This document shows, one piece after another, positions 35,690-48,117 of a DNA stretch of 64,000 nt (within the stretch, counting starts at the first letter, position 1; each line of letters starts with the position of its first letter). The notes beneath the pieces were generated by a model. The model had not been told where the DNA came from. It searched no databases and worked only from the letters and a program-made list of their open reading frames with translations. Position numbers and translations under genes: made by a program. Source of the DNA: Diphasiastrum complanatum (Eukaryota > Streptophyta > Lycopodiopsida > Lycopodiales > Lycopodiaceae); NCBI GenBank assembly GCA_029204225.1, contig CM055104.1, positions 44,893,835 to 44,957,834 of the forward strand, given 5' to 3'.

Positions 35690-36803
35690 TTGTTGCTGCT
35701 GCACTTGATTCTTGCCTTTGGAATAGTCTTTCTTCTTGGTGTACAGGGCCATGGATTTGTCTTTGATGGATAGGCATCTAGTCTTTCTCCGCATTTCTTC
35801 TTGAAGATGATGACCGATCACCTTTTGAAGAGTGAGGTCGAGTTGTGTGGAGATCATCACCACAAAGGCTGTCTTCTTGTCCACAATGTGAATCCTGAGA
35901 TCATAAGCGGCTGCATTTGCAAATAGTAAATGTAGGGACGAATGTTTCACAATAGGAGAGAAGGTCCCAACGTAGTCAATACCATATCTCTAAGAAAATC
36001 CCTTCGCTACAAGTCTTGCTTTATACTTTGAGACATCTCCATCCGGTCCATATTTACAGCTTTGTCATGAGAACCTTGAAATCGGTAGATCAGATGAATG
36101 CAATAATCCATAAATTTGTGAATCCGATTAATATCACATAGTTGAGTGCGATTAAACAATTCTTGGGCTTTAATCGATTCATCTGTCCTGACAAAACAAA
36201 AAGAAAACAATTCAATAGCATTCAGCTCGAAGAACAGTTTGAGTATGCATTCACCAGTTCTGCCAATTCTGATGCTATTTATCTTCTCATTCCTCTGATC
36301 TCTCTGAGTCAAAGAAGAAAGCAAGGTCATAACGACATCATCATCTTGAATAGAACATCCTACTGCTGATAACTGATCGACTTAAAGCTATTGATATGAG
36401 AAGTGATGGCAGTAGAATCAGACATGCTAAGAGTAAAGAACTTCTTTCTAAGATGTAATCTTGTGGTTACATCGTGAGTCTCATAAAGACTTGATAACAA
36501 ATCTAGTGCTTCCTTAGAGGTCTTGCACGTGGTAACATGAGATATTTGGGAGTTGGCCAGATTGAGTGTGATACATGCTAGGGCCTTCTGATCTTTGATC
36601 CTCCAAGCCTTTGCTTGATCACCATCTTTTGGTTTCAGGTCTGCTCCTTCTACTACATTCCAAAGATCTCTATCTATCAACATCATTATAAGTTTTAACT
36701 TCCAAATGTAGAAGTTAGAACCATTGAGCTTGTCAATGACTCTACTTTCATTGAGTGATGAAGACAAAGAGCTACCTATATGAGACATGATAACAGTATA
36801 CAA
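35690..36803 (-). pseudogene. Copia-C gag, interrupted by a foreign patch
   Basis: 36803-36360 encodes the N-terminal gag: MSHIGSSLSSSLNESRVIDK, NGSNFYIWKLKLIMMLIDRD, SSLYETHDVTTRLHLRKKFF. After DDDVVMTLLSSL the similarity to Copia-A gag stops (about 36313) and resumes at FVVMISTQLDLTLQKVI (about 35867). The 445 bp between them include KYKARLVAKGFS and LLFANAAAYDLRIHIVDKKT, which are RT motifs of another Copia lineage, plus anonymous sequence. The tail ends in a poly-Q and KPHT-stop as in Copia-A. Confidence 0.85.
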
Positions 36804-36856
36804 AACAGAACAAACTTAATCTCTCGGTTTATTTGAGCTACGCTCTGATACCAATC

Positions 36857-38652
<1,796 letters not shown>

Positions 38653-39390
38653 GAAAAACAAAAACCCATGGCCTACACTTGTTGTTTTTTGGTTTAGGGT
38701 TGTCCCCTTTGCTGATTTTTTATTTGTTTTGGAATGTAAAGGCACAAAATACCATATTGTCAACTGTACATTGTATAAGCAACAAAACTAAATTTGCCAA
38801 TGTCAAGCCTATGCAAAGGAGACGCAGTTAAAATACTTGCTGCGTGACTAATCTAAAAAGCCCCAAGTGACACGTGTGGTGCATTCGTAAGCATAGAAAA
38901 ACAAAAACCCATGGCCTACATTTGTTGTTTTCTGGTTTAGGGTTGCCCCCTTTGATGGTTTTTTTTTTTTTGGGAATGTAAAAACATAGGTTATCACATT
39001 GTGAATTGTACATTGTATAAGCAACTAGACTAAATTTGCCAATGTCAAGCCCTTGAAAAGGAGACGCAGTTAAAATACATTGCTGCGTGAACAATATAAA
39101 AAGACCAGGTGACACATGGTGCATTCGTAAACATAGAAAAACAAAAATGCATGGCCTACATTTGTTGTTTTCTAGTTTAGGGTTGGCCCCTTTGATGGTT
39201 TGTTTTTTTTTTTGGAACATAAATGCACAACATACCACATTGTCAACTGTGCATTATTGTATAAGTAACAAAACTAAATTTCCAACGTCAAGCACATGAA
39301 AAGGAGATGCAATTAAAATACATCTATGTACTGAACAATATAAAAAGCCCCAGATGACACATGGCGCATTGCATAAGCACAGAAAAAACA
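38653..39390. repeat. About three tandem 240-bp repeats
   Basis: Anchor GAAAAACAAAAA occurs at 38653, 38896 and 39136, with a weaker start at 39382 (periods 243, 240 and 246). Each unit holds GGCCTACAYTTGTTGTTTT, a T-homopolymer and GGAGACGCAGTTAAAATAC. Confidence 0.92.
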
Positions 39391-39528
39391 ACTCTATTAG
39401 ACCTGTGTATTGTCAAACATTTCTTTTGTACTGTGTCCCTTTTGAATGTGCTTTATACACACACAAAAAAACTTGTCATGGCCATGTTTATCGTTTTTGT
39501 TTCCCAATACATGGCCCAAAAAACAACT

Positions 39529-40632
39529 TCACTTTATCTTTTCCACAGGCTTTGGAATAGCCTCTCTACATATATTCATCCTCGTCAAAAAGTTCTCAAA
39601 AACATCCTGGTAGCATCGATCAAGCCCCTCAACAAAACTGTATTTTACAATCTCCCCAAATATTTTTTTTTCTAGAGAAGAAGCATCTCTAACTTTGAGG
39701 TACAATAGTAGGTCCAATCCATGTGGTATTGGAAAATTGGGATTGAACCAATCCTTTGCCACCCTTGGTTTGTTCAAGGCACCTATCACCCTACAAAAAA
39801 CCACATTTGTAAATACTTGGCATAAAACCCAGCTAGCCTAATGCAGTCATGAGGTGATCCTTTTGTTTGCATTGAAAATGTGGTGAGAGCCTCACAAGCA
39901 GTAGTGAATGTTGAAAAATCCCCTTCCATCATTGGCCACCTAAACATAGGGTTCTCATTTCTTGCGATAGATGCTCTTTCGCGATAGATAATCTTGTTGA
40001 TCAGCAACAACAAGGGTGGCACAAACAGAACTCTACTATTATAATCATCCAAAACTTGACCATCTTGTATAATAGCTGTCGTGGAGATGGTCGGCAAAGT
40101 CTGTAGATGACCTTTCACAATTTCCAAAGTCTCTTTCTCTCGTTCTTCCATGTGTTTACACATAATTTTAATTGCTTCCTTTGTTGTTGTAACATCAACT
40201 TTTGTTTGTGCAACTTCTGATGGGCTCTATGGTAGTTATCTTTGTAGATGTCCTTAAGCGAGTTTAGTTCGTGAAGATCTTGACGCATAAACTCTAGCCC
40301 CCTCAGTGTGGCTTCCAGTTTTGCCACTTTTTGCAAGGCCTTATCTTTCTCATCCACAATCCTTTCATTGTATGTCTCTACTTTTGGCATTTGCGCTCCA
40401 ACGTTTCATACTTGGTTAAAGCTATTGTAGGTGGAATCGGATTTGGAAGCAAACGTTTCTTTTTAAACTCTTCTATCCTTGGGTCAAAAAATAATTTCTG
40501 AATGGTTTTAGAGCATGTCTGTGTTGCACTCGGGGCTATGTCCTTGCCTGGCACACGCCCTTCTTTATCCTCTCGAGACACTTGGGTCGACATATTCAAT
40601 GGAACATCAACCTCACCAACCCCCTTCATCAT
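39529..40632 (-). pseudogene. Unrecognised coiled-coil protein, frameshifted
   Basis: Four overlapping minus-strand frames follow one another in a consistent order. First comes a leader with IQKLFFDPRIEEFKKKRLLP (40632-40378). Next is a charged, heptad-like helix, VDEKDKALQKVAKLEATLRG (40390-40200). Then KHMEEREKETLEIVKGHL and FRWPMMEGDFSTFTTACEAL (40163-39800). Last is GALNKPRVAKDWFNPNFPIP with EKKIFGEIVKYSFVEGLDRC (39804-39529). The joins fall at one-base shifts, one of them in a run of T/A near 39800. I do not recognise the family. It lies on the same strand as, and downstream of, the MULE transposase at 43-45 kb, so it may be an accessory gene of that transposon. That link is inference. 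Confidence 0.5.
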
Positions 40633-42971
40633 TTTGAACGACTAGATTCTTCAATGAAATACATAAAACGACAAAAAGTCACCCTGTCAAACAGAAATCC
40701 ATTGCAAACTGTCAGTTTCCTTGGTTTAGAGTAATGTGTAACAATGGACTTTGTAAATCATTTCATGCTTCCTAACGACTATCACGAATTGCTAAGAATT
40801 AATTATTTGAGCCATGGTTACACCCCACAATCAAGCTTAAAAATTGGACAACATGATCAACCCTAAACCCTAATTCCAGGACTACAACACGCGGCTTTGT
40901 GCGGGTTGGGTGGAAACTAGCAATTTACTCTCCTTTATGTTTATGGTGGTGTATCTAAAAATGTGAAATGTTTTCCATGTGATAGTTTGTCAATGAAACA
41001 ACTGTCTGCAAGAGGTCTAAAAGCCTTTTGCAACATTCTCAGGAGCTATCTTAGAGCTTGTTATCAGTCTTCCAAAGAAGGATTGAAGGAATTGAGATGA
41101 AGAGAGATACGTAACATAGAGAGGCAAGAAAAGTACAAATAATTATCTCACATAAAAAAGGAATGCCATAAAGTCATAACATGGTAGACCATACAATGGT
41201 CATGAAAATTGTTTGATGTCCAAATAGCTTGATATCTACAATCTAAAATGTCTCATAGTTAGCAATAAGTCCTTTTTGGAGTGACTTAGACAAAGCAACA
41301 AGAATCGCCAATATATATATATATTTTCCAAAACTGAAATTGCCAACAGCATGTCTTTGGGCTTGCATATCATGTAAAGCCACAAAATTTACTACATAGT
41401 AGCCGAGGCATACATATCGGTTTAGGGAAAGTAGCAACTATCATCTCGACATGTGTTCAAGCTATATGGAACCAAAACAACTTAGCATCTTTTTTTTTTT
41501 ACTACAATCATGTTCTATCCCTCGTTCGCATGTTGATCTTGTAGACTTGTTTGATATGTCACCTGAAAAGATCCCACCAGCAAGACCCGTTAGTGCTGGT
41601 AAAAGAAATGAATGATGAGCATCCTATATCCAATGCACTCAAATAGATTCAAAAAATCAAAATATGTGTGTCAAATTTAGAGCCTATGAAATTGAACTGG
41701 AAAACAACATTCAATGTTAATGTGGAAACAATACAACATGTGTGGTGATTACCACATCTAGTACAATCACAAATGTGAAAGTACACTACGTTGTGAGTCA
41801 AGGTTGGCAAACAATAACATACCATACCTTGAATTCACGTTGCACGTGTTGGGTCTTATCTTGTTGCTAGGGTAGGGGTGTTGCATTCTCCAAAAAAATT
41901 TGTAGCATTTCATGCCGAAACTTGCAAATTATGTCAGATGGGGCATCATGCAGCGATACTACAATTGCCACAAAAAAAAAGGGTAGGGGACGTAAGGATG
42001 ATTCTCCATGGCAAGACATGGCACACAGCAGAATAAAGAGAGCATACAAGGCTTACCGAGACCATGTGTTCCACTCTCCCCCCTTGCGCAGACCACTCAA
42101 AAAATTGCTTTCCATTATGGATGGTAAACCATCCGCAACTACAATTGTCGATTTGTTGCGGAGACTACAGATGCACCGAGAAAAACATATAAGCAACCCA
42201 AGTGTCCATTCCACACTCTTCGTAAAAAGCAAAGGTATAAGACGCATTACTTGCGCATCTAGAACTTGCAGGGTCAAGTTTAGATGGATCTGGGGCTAAA
42301 TAAAGAGACAACAGTGTCTATGAGCCTGCAAACAACACAAATATTTACCAAGTCAAAGGGAGCAAGCAACTCATGAATTCACTAAGCATTCCCAAAACTT
42401 CACATATGAGGTTTTATCATCCAATGTTGGCATGACTTTGTCTAATTGAATTGAAAGTCAAGCATGTCCATGTGCATTGCATTTCCTCGTTGATGTGGAG
42501 CAAAATTCCAAGACTCCAGTGGGAACTACAACACCATACAGAACATGTTTGTCATGTTAGTGTAGCAAGGAGCAATCGATTGTGATAGCCAACATAAATG
42601 TATTTGTCAAGCTATTGTGGCAAGGAACAATCAATCACCACAATCAAGCAACAACACAGTGTGTGAAAAAAGAACAAAAATAAAAAAAACAATCTCTTAC
42701 TTTGAGCAATACGGAAGGATGAAGACACGCTTTGTTGCAACTACAGATTTGATGAATCCAAGTACTGTATGATTGTGTCTTAGCTCCACGGTTGCCAAAA
42801 TGAATGGAGAGAAGACATGAACCATGGTCCTACAATCCAATGGCATCTGTGTGTGCCAATACCTCAAGCCAGCTTCCACCAAAACATCGGAAATTCAGCG
42901 GACTCTCTTTTCATGTATTCACAGCAGCTTTCATCAAAATCAATGACAAAGTTGGGATCATGTGTTGTGAA
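40633..42971. other. No recognised gene
   Basis: Mostly AT-rich. A basic open frame on the plus strand at 41922-42299 (KKKGRGRKDDSPW and HSRIKRAYKAYRDHVFHSP) has no match known to me. It may be a chance frame inside the MULE. Confidence 0.4.
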
Positions 42972-43592
42972 TCAAAATTTGTTCCCCAGTTGATCAAGCT
43001 TACTTTGTATGTCTCGCTCATGGAGCACCAATGTGTCAATGCCATGAGCGCCTCGAATTGGTTGATCTTGAGTGGGCATATGCACAACATTTGGCTCAAC
43101 TCTACGAGAAATTGTCTTTGGCTCCACACCAATTTCTTTTTGTTTCTTTTTATGATGCTTTTGGTCAAGGTTCAGTGCAATGTGAACACGTTTAAGCTTA
43201 TGCAGCACAGTCTTTGGCATGTTCTTACTCCCTGGACTTGAGATTCCTTTGGCCTCTCTTGTTAATGTGCAACTGCAATTTTTGCATGGGACCTCCATAC
43301 TCCCTATGAAGAGGTTTGAAACATTACAATTTGTGCACGTGACTCGAAAGCCCTTAGGATATTGCACACGAGCGTGCTTCTTGCCTATACTTCTTTTAGT
43401 TTGTTGAGAGCGCAAAGGTTTCTCCACTTCATTATGGGGGGCATGCTTGTTACGTGTGATTTTTGAAGGGATTGCAGATATTCTACAGTGGCCTAGACGT
43501 GTCCTTGTCACGTTTTGTTGAAGAGAGTGTATTGAACCCCTTCTTGGCATGGAATTTGTCCCAGGCCTAGGTGTCTCTCCACAAGAGGCCAA
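42972..43592 (-). CDS. Possible C-terminal exon of the MULE transposase
   Basis: An open minus-strand stretch of 206 codons, rich in basic residues, with possible metal-binding pairs (VTCTNCN, VPCKNCSC). It lies directly downstream of the SWIM exon on the same strand. MULE proteins often end in a basic tail. A connecting intron was not proven, and the part could be a separate frame. Confidence 0.35.
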   Translation of the reverse strand: MASCGETPRPGTNSMPRRGSIHSLQQNVTRTRLGHCRISAIPSKITRNKHAPHNEVEKPLRSQQTKRSIGKKHARVQYPKGFRVTCTNCNVSNLFIGSMEVPCKNCSCTLTREAKGISSPGSKNMPKTVLHKLKRVHIALNLDQKHHKKKQKEIGVEPKTISRRVEPNVVHMPTQDQPIRGAHGIDTLVLHERDIQSKLDQLGNKF

Positions 43593-43808
43593 GGCAGACT
43601 ATGCCTTACCCACCTTGCGAACAAGCTCTCGTATCTCATCACATGACAATTACCCTTTCCTGACCTTGCCTAGTGAAATTTACCAATTCTGCGTGGAGCG
43701 CAATAATGCGTGTTTGTAGTAGTAAAACAACTCCTTCATGTTCTTTATTGATTGGACTCTAATTCAGGTTCTTGGATAGGTGGTGTGGCTTCATCTTCAA
43801 TGGATATT

Positions 43809-44149
43809 TTATGTCACAGTCTTTGTCCCTATGTCTTGGAAAGAGCTATCAGATGACATTTGTTGCTTCCACTTGTCAGCAAAAAACTCATGGGACACCC
43901 TTTTTGTAGCCAAAAGGTGCTTGCACATTGGAGCAACAACAAAGCATGAGCAAGTCTCCTTTGTGAGATTGACCACATACCAATGGTTTGGGTTAGTTTC
44001 ACTCTTGACATGGAAAGCAAAATCAGGCCCATCAGGCAACTTCATAGTGTTATTGTCGTCTCTGTAAGTTTGGACTATGCGGCATGCTGCAATGTCATGC
44101 ATCCTCTGAGCTTTGGAAAGTGGCCTTTTAGAAAAGCGTCCAGGTTTGT
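43809..44149 (-). CDS. MULE transposase, SWIM zinc-finger exon
   Basis: The exon starts after TTACTTGTGTAG (acceptor at 44150-44151) and reads KPGRFSKRPLSKAQRMHDIA, then WYVVNLTKETCSCFVVAPMC and KHLLATK. The CxC-x6-CxH pattern (CSC...CKH) is the SWIM finger typical of MULE and FAR1-type transposases. It binds DNA or zinc. A GT-AG intron of 243 bp (44150-44392) joins it in phase to the preceding catalytic exon, so splicing rather than decay explains the break. The frame ends at a stop after QDIGTKTVT, unless a further intron leads to the frame at 42972-43592. Confidence 0.7.
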
Positions 44150-44342
44150 CTACACAAGTAAAACATCAATTTAAAAATACTATCTTGTAAGCAAGCAATG
44201 ACACCTTAGATCCTTCTAGTGCAATGTGCTGATTAACTATTTTGCATTGGTGCTACAAAGAGGTCTAGTTGTTTCCTGGCAAGTTAAAGCATATGACATA
44301 GTGACTGGCAACCAAGCTGAAAACAATAAAAACATCTAAGAA

Positions 44343-46820
44343 TCACCAAACAAGGAAAACCCTAATCCCCAAAACCACATTAGGGCACTCACCAATCACT
44401 TGCTTTTGTTTATAAAACCCCATTAGGGTGTTGCCATATTGTGTTGTCGCCATCGATGAGCCAACTAGGCTATTAACAAGGTCTGTAATATTATGGTTTA
44501 GTCTACCTTTTAAGATTGTATACTTCAAATAGAGCCAGGCACGTTCAATAAGGTTGGTTGTGTCCATTTGCCCATGGAGAAATTGGCACCCCCAGTTTGA
44601 CCACATTCTCCTCCACACTACATCTGGATCTGTCCATCCCATGTGGATATACTTCAAGACATCTGGTGCCTGAGCATACCTATTGTCAAAATCCACAAAC
44701 AATCTATTGAATTCCTCCTCTGAGGTTGATTTTATTAACAGGCACATGTTTTTGTATAATTCGTCATGACCTTCAAGTGACACCTTGGGGAGTAGATTCT
44801 CCACCCATGCTTTTTTCACATGGAATGTACAAAGCAATATGTTGCATGCTCTTTTCTTGAGCTCGGTGCCACAAAGCTCCCAACTTGCCTTGTCACCCTC
44901 GACCACTGACGAAATGGCTTGCAACTCGACCAACGACTTATCTATGACAATTGCTTTTGGTCGCATGAAACCAAGTCTAGAAAAAACCACTTGCATTGTC
45001 ATGCTTAGTGCAATCCCTTGGTGTTGTTTTCCTTTGTCATCAGAACATAACATAAACCATATTGGCATCCCATGCCCCATTTGATTAGGGATGCCAACAT
45101 TGAATATATGGTGCCATTCTTCAACAAAGGGGATAACCCTACTAGGACAATCTTTAAAGAAAAGCCTACTCAAACCATCGAAGCCAAGACAAGCACCAAG
45201 TTTTACTTGTATATCCCTCCATTTGCATTGAACATCATATGCCTCATTCTTCTTTCCAATCACACTTTTTGCAGGAGCCTTAAATGAGGGTTTGGGGAGC
45301 TTCCTGTCAGGTGATCGACTTCTTGGTGAAAATGTATCCCATGGTACATCCTTCTCCTTGCGTTTGTCACCTACAACTTCAATCCTTCTTGCACCAAAAT
45401 GTCTGTCTCTACCTCTCCAACCTGTTTCTTGGAGTTGAGTAGTAGTATCTTGAGATGTATCCTCATGTTCATCACTTGGAAGGTCAATGAACGGATCATC
45501 ATCAGGAGGTATCCTCACTATACCATCTTTCCCACTGGATGTGTCTATCTTCTTAGCATCCTCATCTTCATACATCTTGGATTCATCAAAGATAACATCA
45601 CGACTTACTTGGATTTTGTTTTCCACTGGATCAAAACATCTATAGCCCTTCACATGTTCATCATATCCTAGGAATATACACTTGATAGCTTTCATATCAA
45701 GTTTACGTCTCTCTTCCTTAGGAATGTGTACAAAGGCCTTACATCCAAAGATTCGCAAGTGGTTCACCTTTGGCTTCTTCTTTGTGAATGCTTCCTCAGG
45801 TGTTATCTTTGGTATGGAAATGGTAAGACTTCTATTTTGAAGATAGACCGCCGTACTACATGCTTCTGACCAAAAATCTTTTGGTAGTTTCATCTCAGCT
45901 AGCATAGATCTAGCACTTTCCACAATCGTACAATTCTTGCGCTCAGCTACACCATTGAGAGCAGGAGTATGAGCTTGTGTAAATTGTCTTTTAGTCCCAC
46001 ATTGATCACAAAGATCATTGAAGTCATTAGACTTGTACTCACCTCCACTATTTGATCTTAGGACTTTGATCTTCCTACTTGTCTGATTTTCGACCAATGC
46101 TTTGAAGCTCTTGAAATTGTCAAATGCATCTGATTTTTTCTTCAAGAAGTAGATCCATGTCTTACGTGACATATCATCAATAAAGGTCATGAAATAGAAG
46201 GCTTTATCTAAGGACATGGTTCTCATAGGCCTGCATAAATCTGTGTGGATTAGATCCAGGATGTTCTTTGCTCTTGCAACACCACCTTTATTGAACTTCT
46301 CTCGATGTTGCTTCCCATATACACATGATTCACACATCGATTTCAAGTGGTCTTCTATGGTAGGCAATCCTGTTACCATCTCCAATTTTCTCATCAAACT
46401 GAGGCTTCCCAAGTTCAAGTGACCAAGCCTCTTATGCCACAACTCAGTTTGCAATGGAATGGACGATACGAGTCCATGTTGCCCCTTGATTGTAGCATTC
46501 AACCTGTACAATTTTGTATTGGGCTCCCTTACTCCATCCGCAATAACTTTGAACTTTTGGTTCACATCCTTCACAAAGAAACGATCATGGGCGAATTCTA
46601 CTTTCAACTTTTGATCAGTAATGACTCCAACAGAAAGTAGATTTTTTTTCAAACCTGGTACGTAAAGTACCTCCCTGATCATCCTGCTTTTGCCATCAGG
46701 TAGTTGGATTGAAACGATGCCTATCCCCTTGATCTTGCACACATCGCCATTTGCTTGTGAAACGGACGTTCCATTATCCAACACTTTCAAGCTACTGAAC
46801 CAATTCTTGTTACCCGTCAT
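44343..46820 (-). CDS. Fused Copia protease/integrase and MULE transposase reading frame
   Basis: 825 codons without a stop. Residues 1-70 carry the Copia protease flank (VLYVPGLKKNLLSVGVI). Residues 128-170 carry the pre-integrase HHCC zinc site (H129, H134, C163, C166). Residues 190-330 are the integrase core with D194. The second catalytic Asp is Asn257 (LRSNSGGEY) and the last Glu is E293 (NGVAERKN), spaced correctly for DD35E. The integrase C-terminus is VNHLRIFGCKAFVHIPKEER ... IQVSRDVIFDESKM. From about residue 467 Copia similarity stops; by 545-825 it is a MULE transposase (GMPIWFMLCSDDKGK, KAIVIDKSLVELQAI, ILLCTFHVKKAWVENLLPKV). A donor GTGAGT at 44392 after QVIG suggests the last 16 codons are intron. 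The RT is absent. This may be a chance fusion or a chimeric gene. Confidence 0.75.
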   Translation of the reverse strand: MTGNKNWFSSLKVLDNGTSVSQANGDVCKIKGIGIVSIQLPDGKSRMIREVLYVPGLKKNLLSVGVITDQKLKVEFAHDRFFVKDVNQKFKVIADGVREPNTKLYRLNATIKGQHGLVSSIPLQTELWHKRLGHLNLGSLSLMRKLEMVTGLPTIEDHLKSMCESCVYGKQHREKFNKGGVARAKNILDLIHTDLCRPMRTMSLDKAFYFMTFIDDMSRKTWIYFLKKKSDAFDNFKSFKALVENQTSRKIKVLRSNSGGEYKSNDFNDLCDQCGTKRQFTQAHTPALNGVAERKNCTIVESARSMLAEMKLPKDFWSEACSTAVYLQNRSLTISIPKITPEEAFTKKKPKVNHLRIFGCKAFVHIPKEERRKLDMKAIKCIFLGYDEHVKGYRCFDPVENKIQVSRDVIFDESKMYEDEDAKKIDTSSGKDGIVRIPPDDDPFIDLPSDEHEDTSQDTTTQLQETGWRGRDRHFGARRIEVVGDKRKEKDVPWDTFSPRSRSPDRKLPKPSFKAPAKSVIGKKNEAYDVQCKWRDIQVKLGACLGFDGLSRLFFKDCPSRVIPFVEEWHHIFNVGIPNQMGHGMPIWFMLCSDDKGKQHQGIALSMTMQVVFSRLGFMRPKAIVIDKSLVELQAISSVVEGDKASWELCGTELKKRACNILLCTFHVKKAWVENLLPKVSLEGHDELYKNMCLLIKSTSEEEFNRLFVDFDNRYAQAPDVLKYIHMGWTDPDVVWRRMWSNWGCQFLHGQMDTTNLIERAWLYLKYTILKGRLNHNITDLVNSLVGSSMATTQYGNTLMGFYKQKQVIGECPNVVLGIRVFLVW

Positions 46821-47520
46821 GTGTCTTTGGCTCCCGAGTCAATATACCACGCTTGATCATCTTGATTAAATGACAATGCAGATATGAAGATGCTAGAGTC
46901 CTCAATCTCACCCTCATCAACAAGGTTACCTGTTATTTTGGTTTCCCCTTGCCTTGTTCTGCCAGGAATTTGCAACATTCACTCTTCCAAGGCCCTTTTT
47001 ACCACAATGGAAGCACTTGCCTTTCTTCTTGGTCTTATTGTACGATCCCTCATCCTCCTGAGACTTGGCAAATTGTTGTTTAAACTTCTTCTTGCCCTTG
47101 TCCTTGCCTTGTTTTTGGCATGTCGCAAGTGCCTGATCGTCAGTATTCTAACGTCTAGCTTTCACCATTTCTCGCCATTGCTCTTCCTGCATCAAGATTC
47201 TTGTGAGCTCGTCAAAGGTTGGCAATCTTTCTCTTGATGATATTCCACTCACAAACATCTGATAGGGTTCTGCAATGCCACACAATGCATTGTGCACCAG
47301 CTCCACATCACGTATGCGCTCACCAATAGAATGTTGTTCATCCCTCATTGTTTTGATTCTGGTCATATACGTCTGAATGTGCTCTCCTTGTTCCATTCGA
47401 GCACTATTCAGCTTTGACTTCAGAAACATGATTCTTGACAGATTTGACATCTCAAACTGCTCCTTTAAAACATATCTAATAAACAATTGAGAAATTGTTC
47501 TATCTTTGGGTGCTTAATTC
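46821..47520 (-). pseudogene. Copia-D gag
   Basis: 47486-47148 encodes a UBN2-type Copia gag: LKEQFEMSNLSRIMFLKSKL, IQTYMTRIKTMRDEQHSIGE, LVHNALCGIAEPYQMFVSGI, FDELTRILMQEEQWRE. It then passes, after stops, into a zinc-knuckle-like GKKGLGRVNVANSW near 47000. This is the 5' part of the Copia element whose protease/integrase is fused to the MULE. The 5' LTR is not seen; at about 47520 the sequence changes to another element. Confidence 0.75.
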
Positions 47521-47632
47521 AGTTGAAAGGTTGTTCTGAGGATGATGATTCGTGAGAGAGATTTCATAGCATAAAGAAGAATTTTCCTAAGTTTAGCTTC
47601 TGAGGACAAGAGCAGTTCAAGGGGGAAGAATG

Positions 47633-48117
47633 TCATGTCCATGACCAGTACATAGGATTCAATATACTCCTAGTCTTGGATACACGATACTCTAGTGAAA
47701 CAAGCTGTTAATTATGCCATGTCATATTGGACGTGACTCGAAGTAACTAATATCCTTGTGAGGATCAGAACACACTAAATGGAGTTAGTACAAGGTTTGG
47801 GACAATGTATGCATGTGTAGAATTATCAATAACAATCTATGAATAGAGGAACCATGCATAGAGACTCTATTCTAGATGATTCTATGTATAGGGGAGTTCA
47901 GACCTTGCATGACTAATTGCATAGGTGGTTCTAGGCTCTATATATGTAAGTGCACAGGTGATTCAAAATACTACTAGTCTTGGATAGACTCCAGTCAAAC
48001 AAGATGTTAGTTATGCCACGTCATACTGGACGTGACACGAAAGTAACTAATATTCTTGTGAGGCCCAAAACACACTAAATGGAGTTAGTACAAGGTTATG
48101 GACAATGTATGCATGTA
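47633..48117 (+). repeat. LTR of a gypsy-type element, with internal duplication
   Basis: A purine stretch TTCAAGGGGGAAGAA (47618-47632) is followed by TGTCATGTCCATGACCAG, the usual layout of a gypsy polypurine tract and 3' LTR start. A block from 47656 to about 47816 (GATTCAATATACTCCTAGTC...) recurs at 47960-48117 with substitutions, a roughly 155-bp direct repeat. The true right end is unclear because Copia-B sequence begins near 48118. Confidence 0.6.

Noticed and set aside
42804-44174. Plus-strand frames opposite the MULE exons
   Set aside because: Antisense shadows of the SWIM and C-terminal exons.
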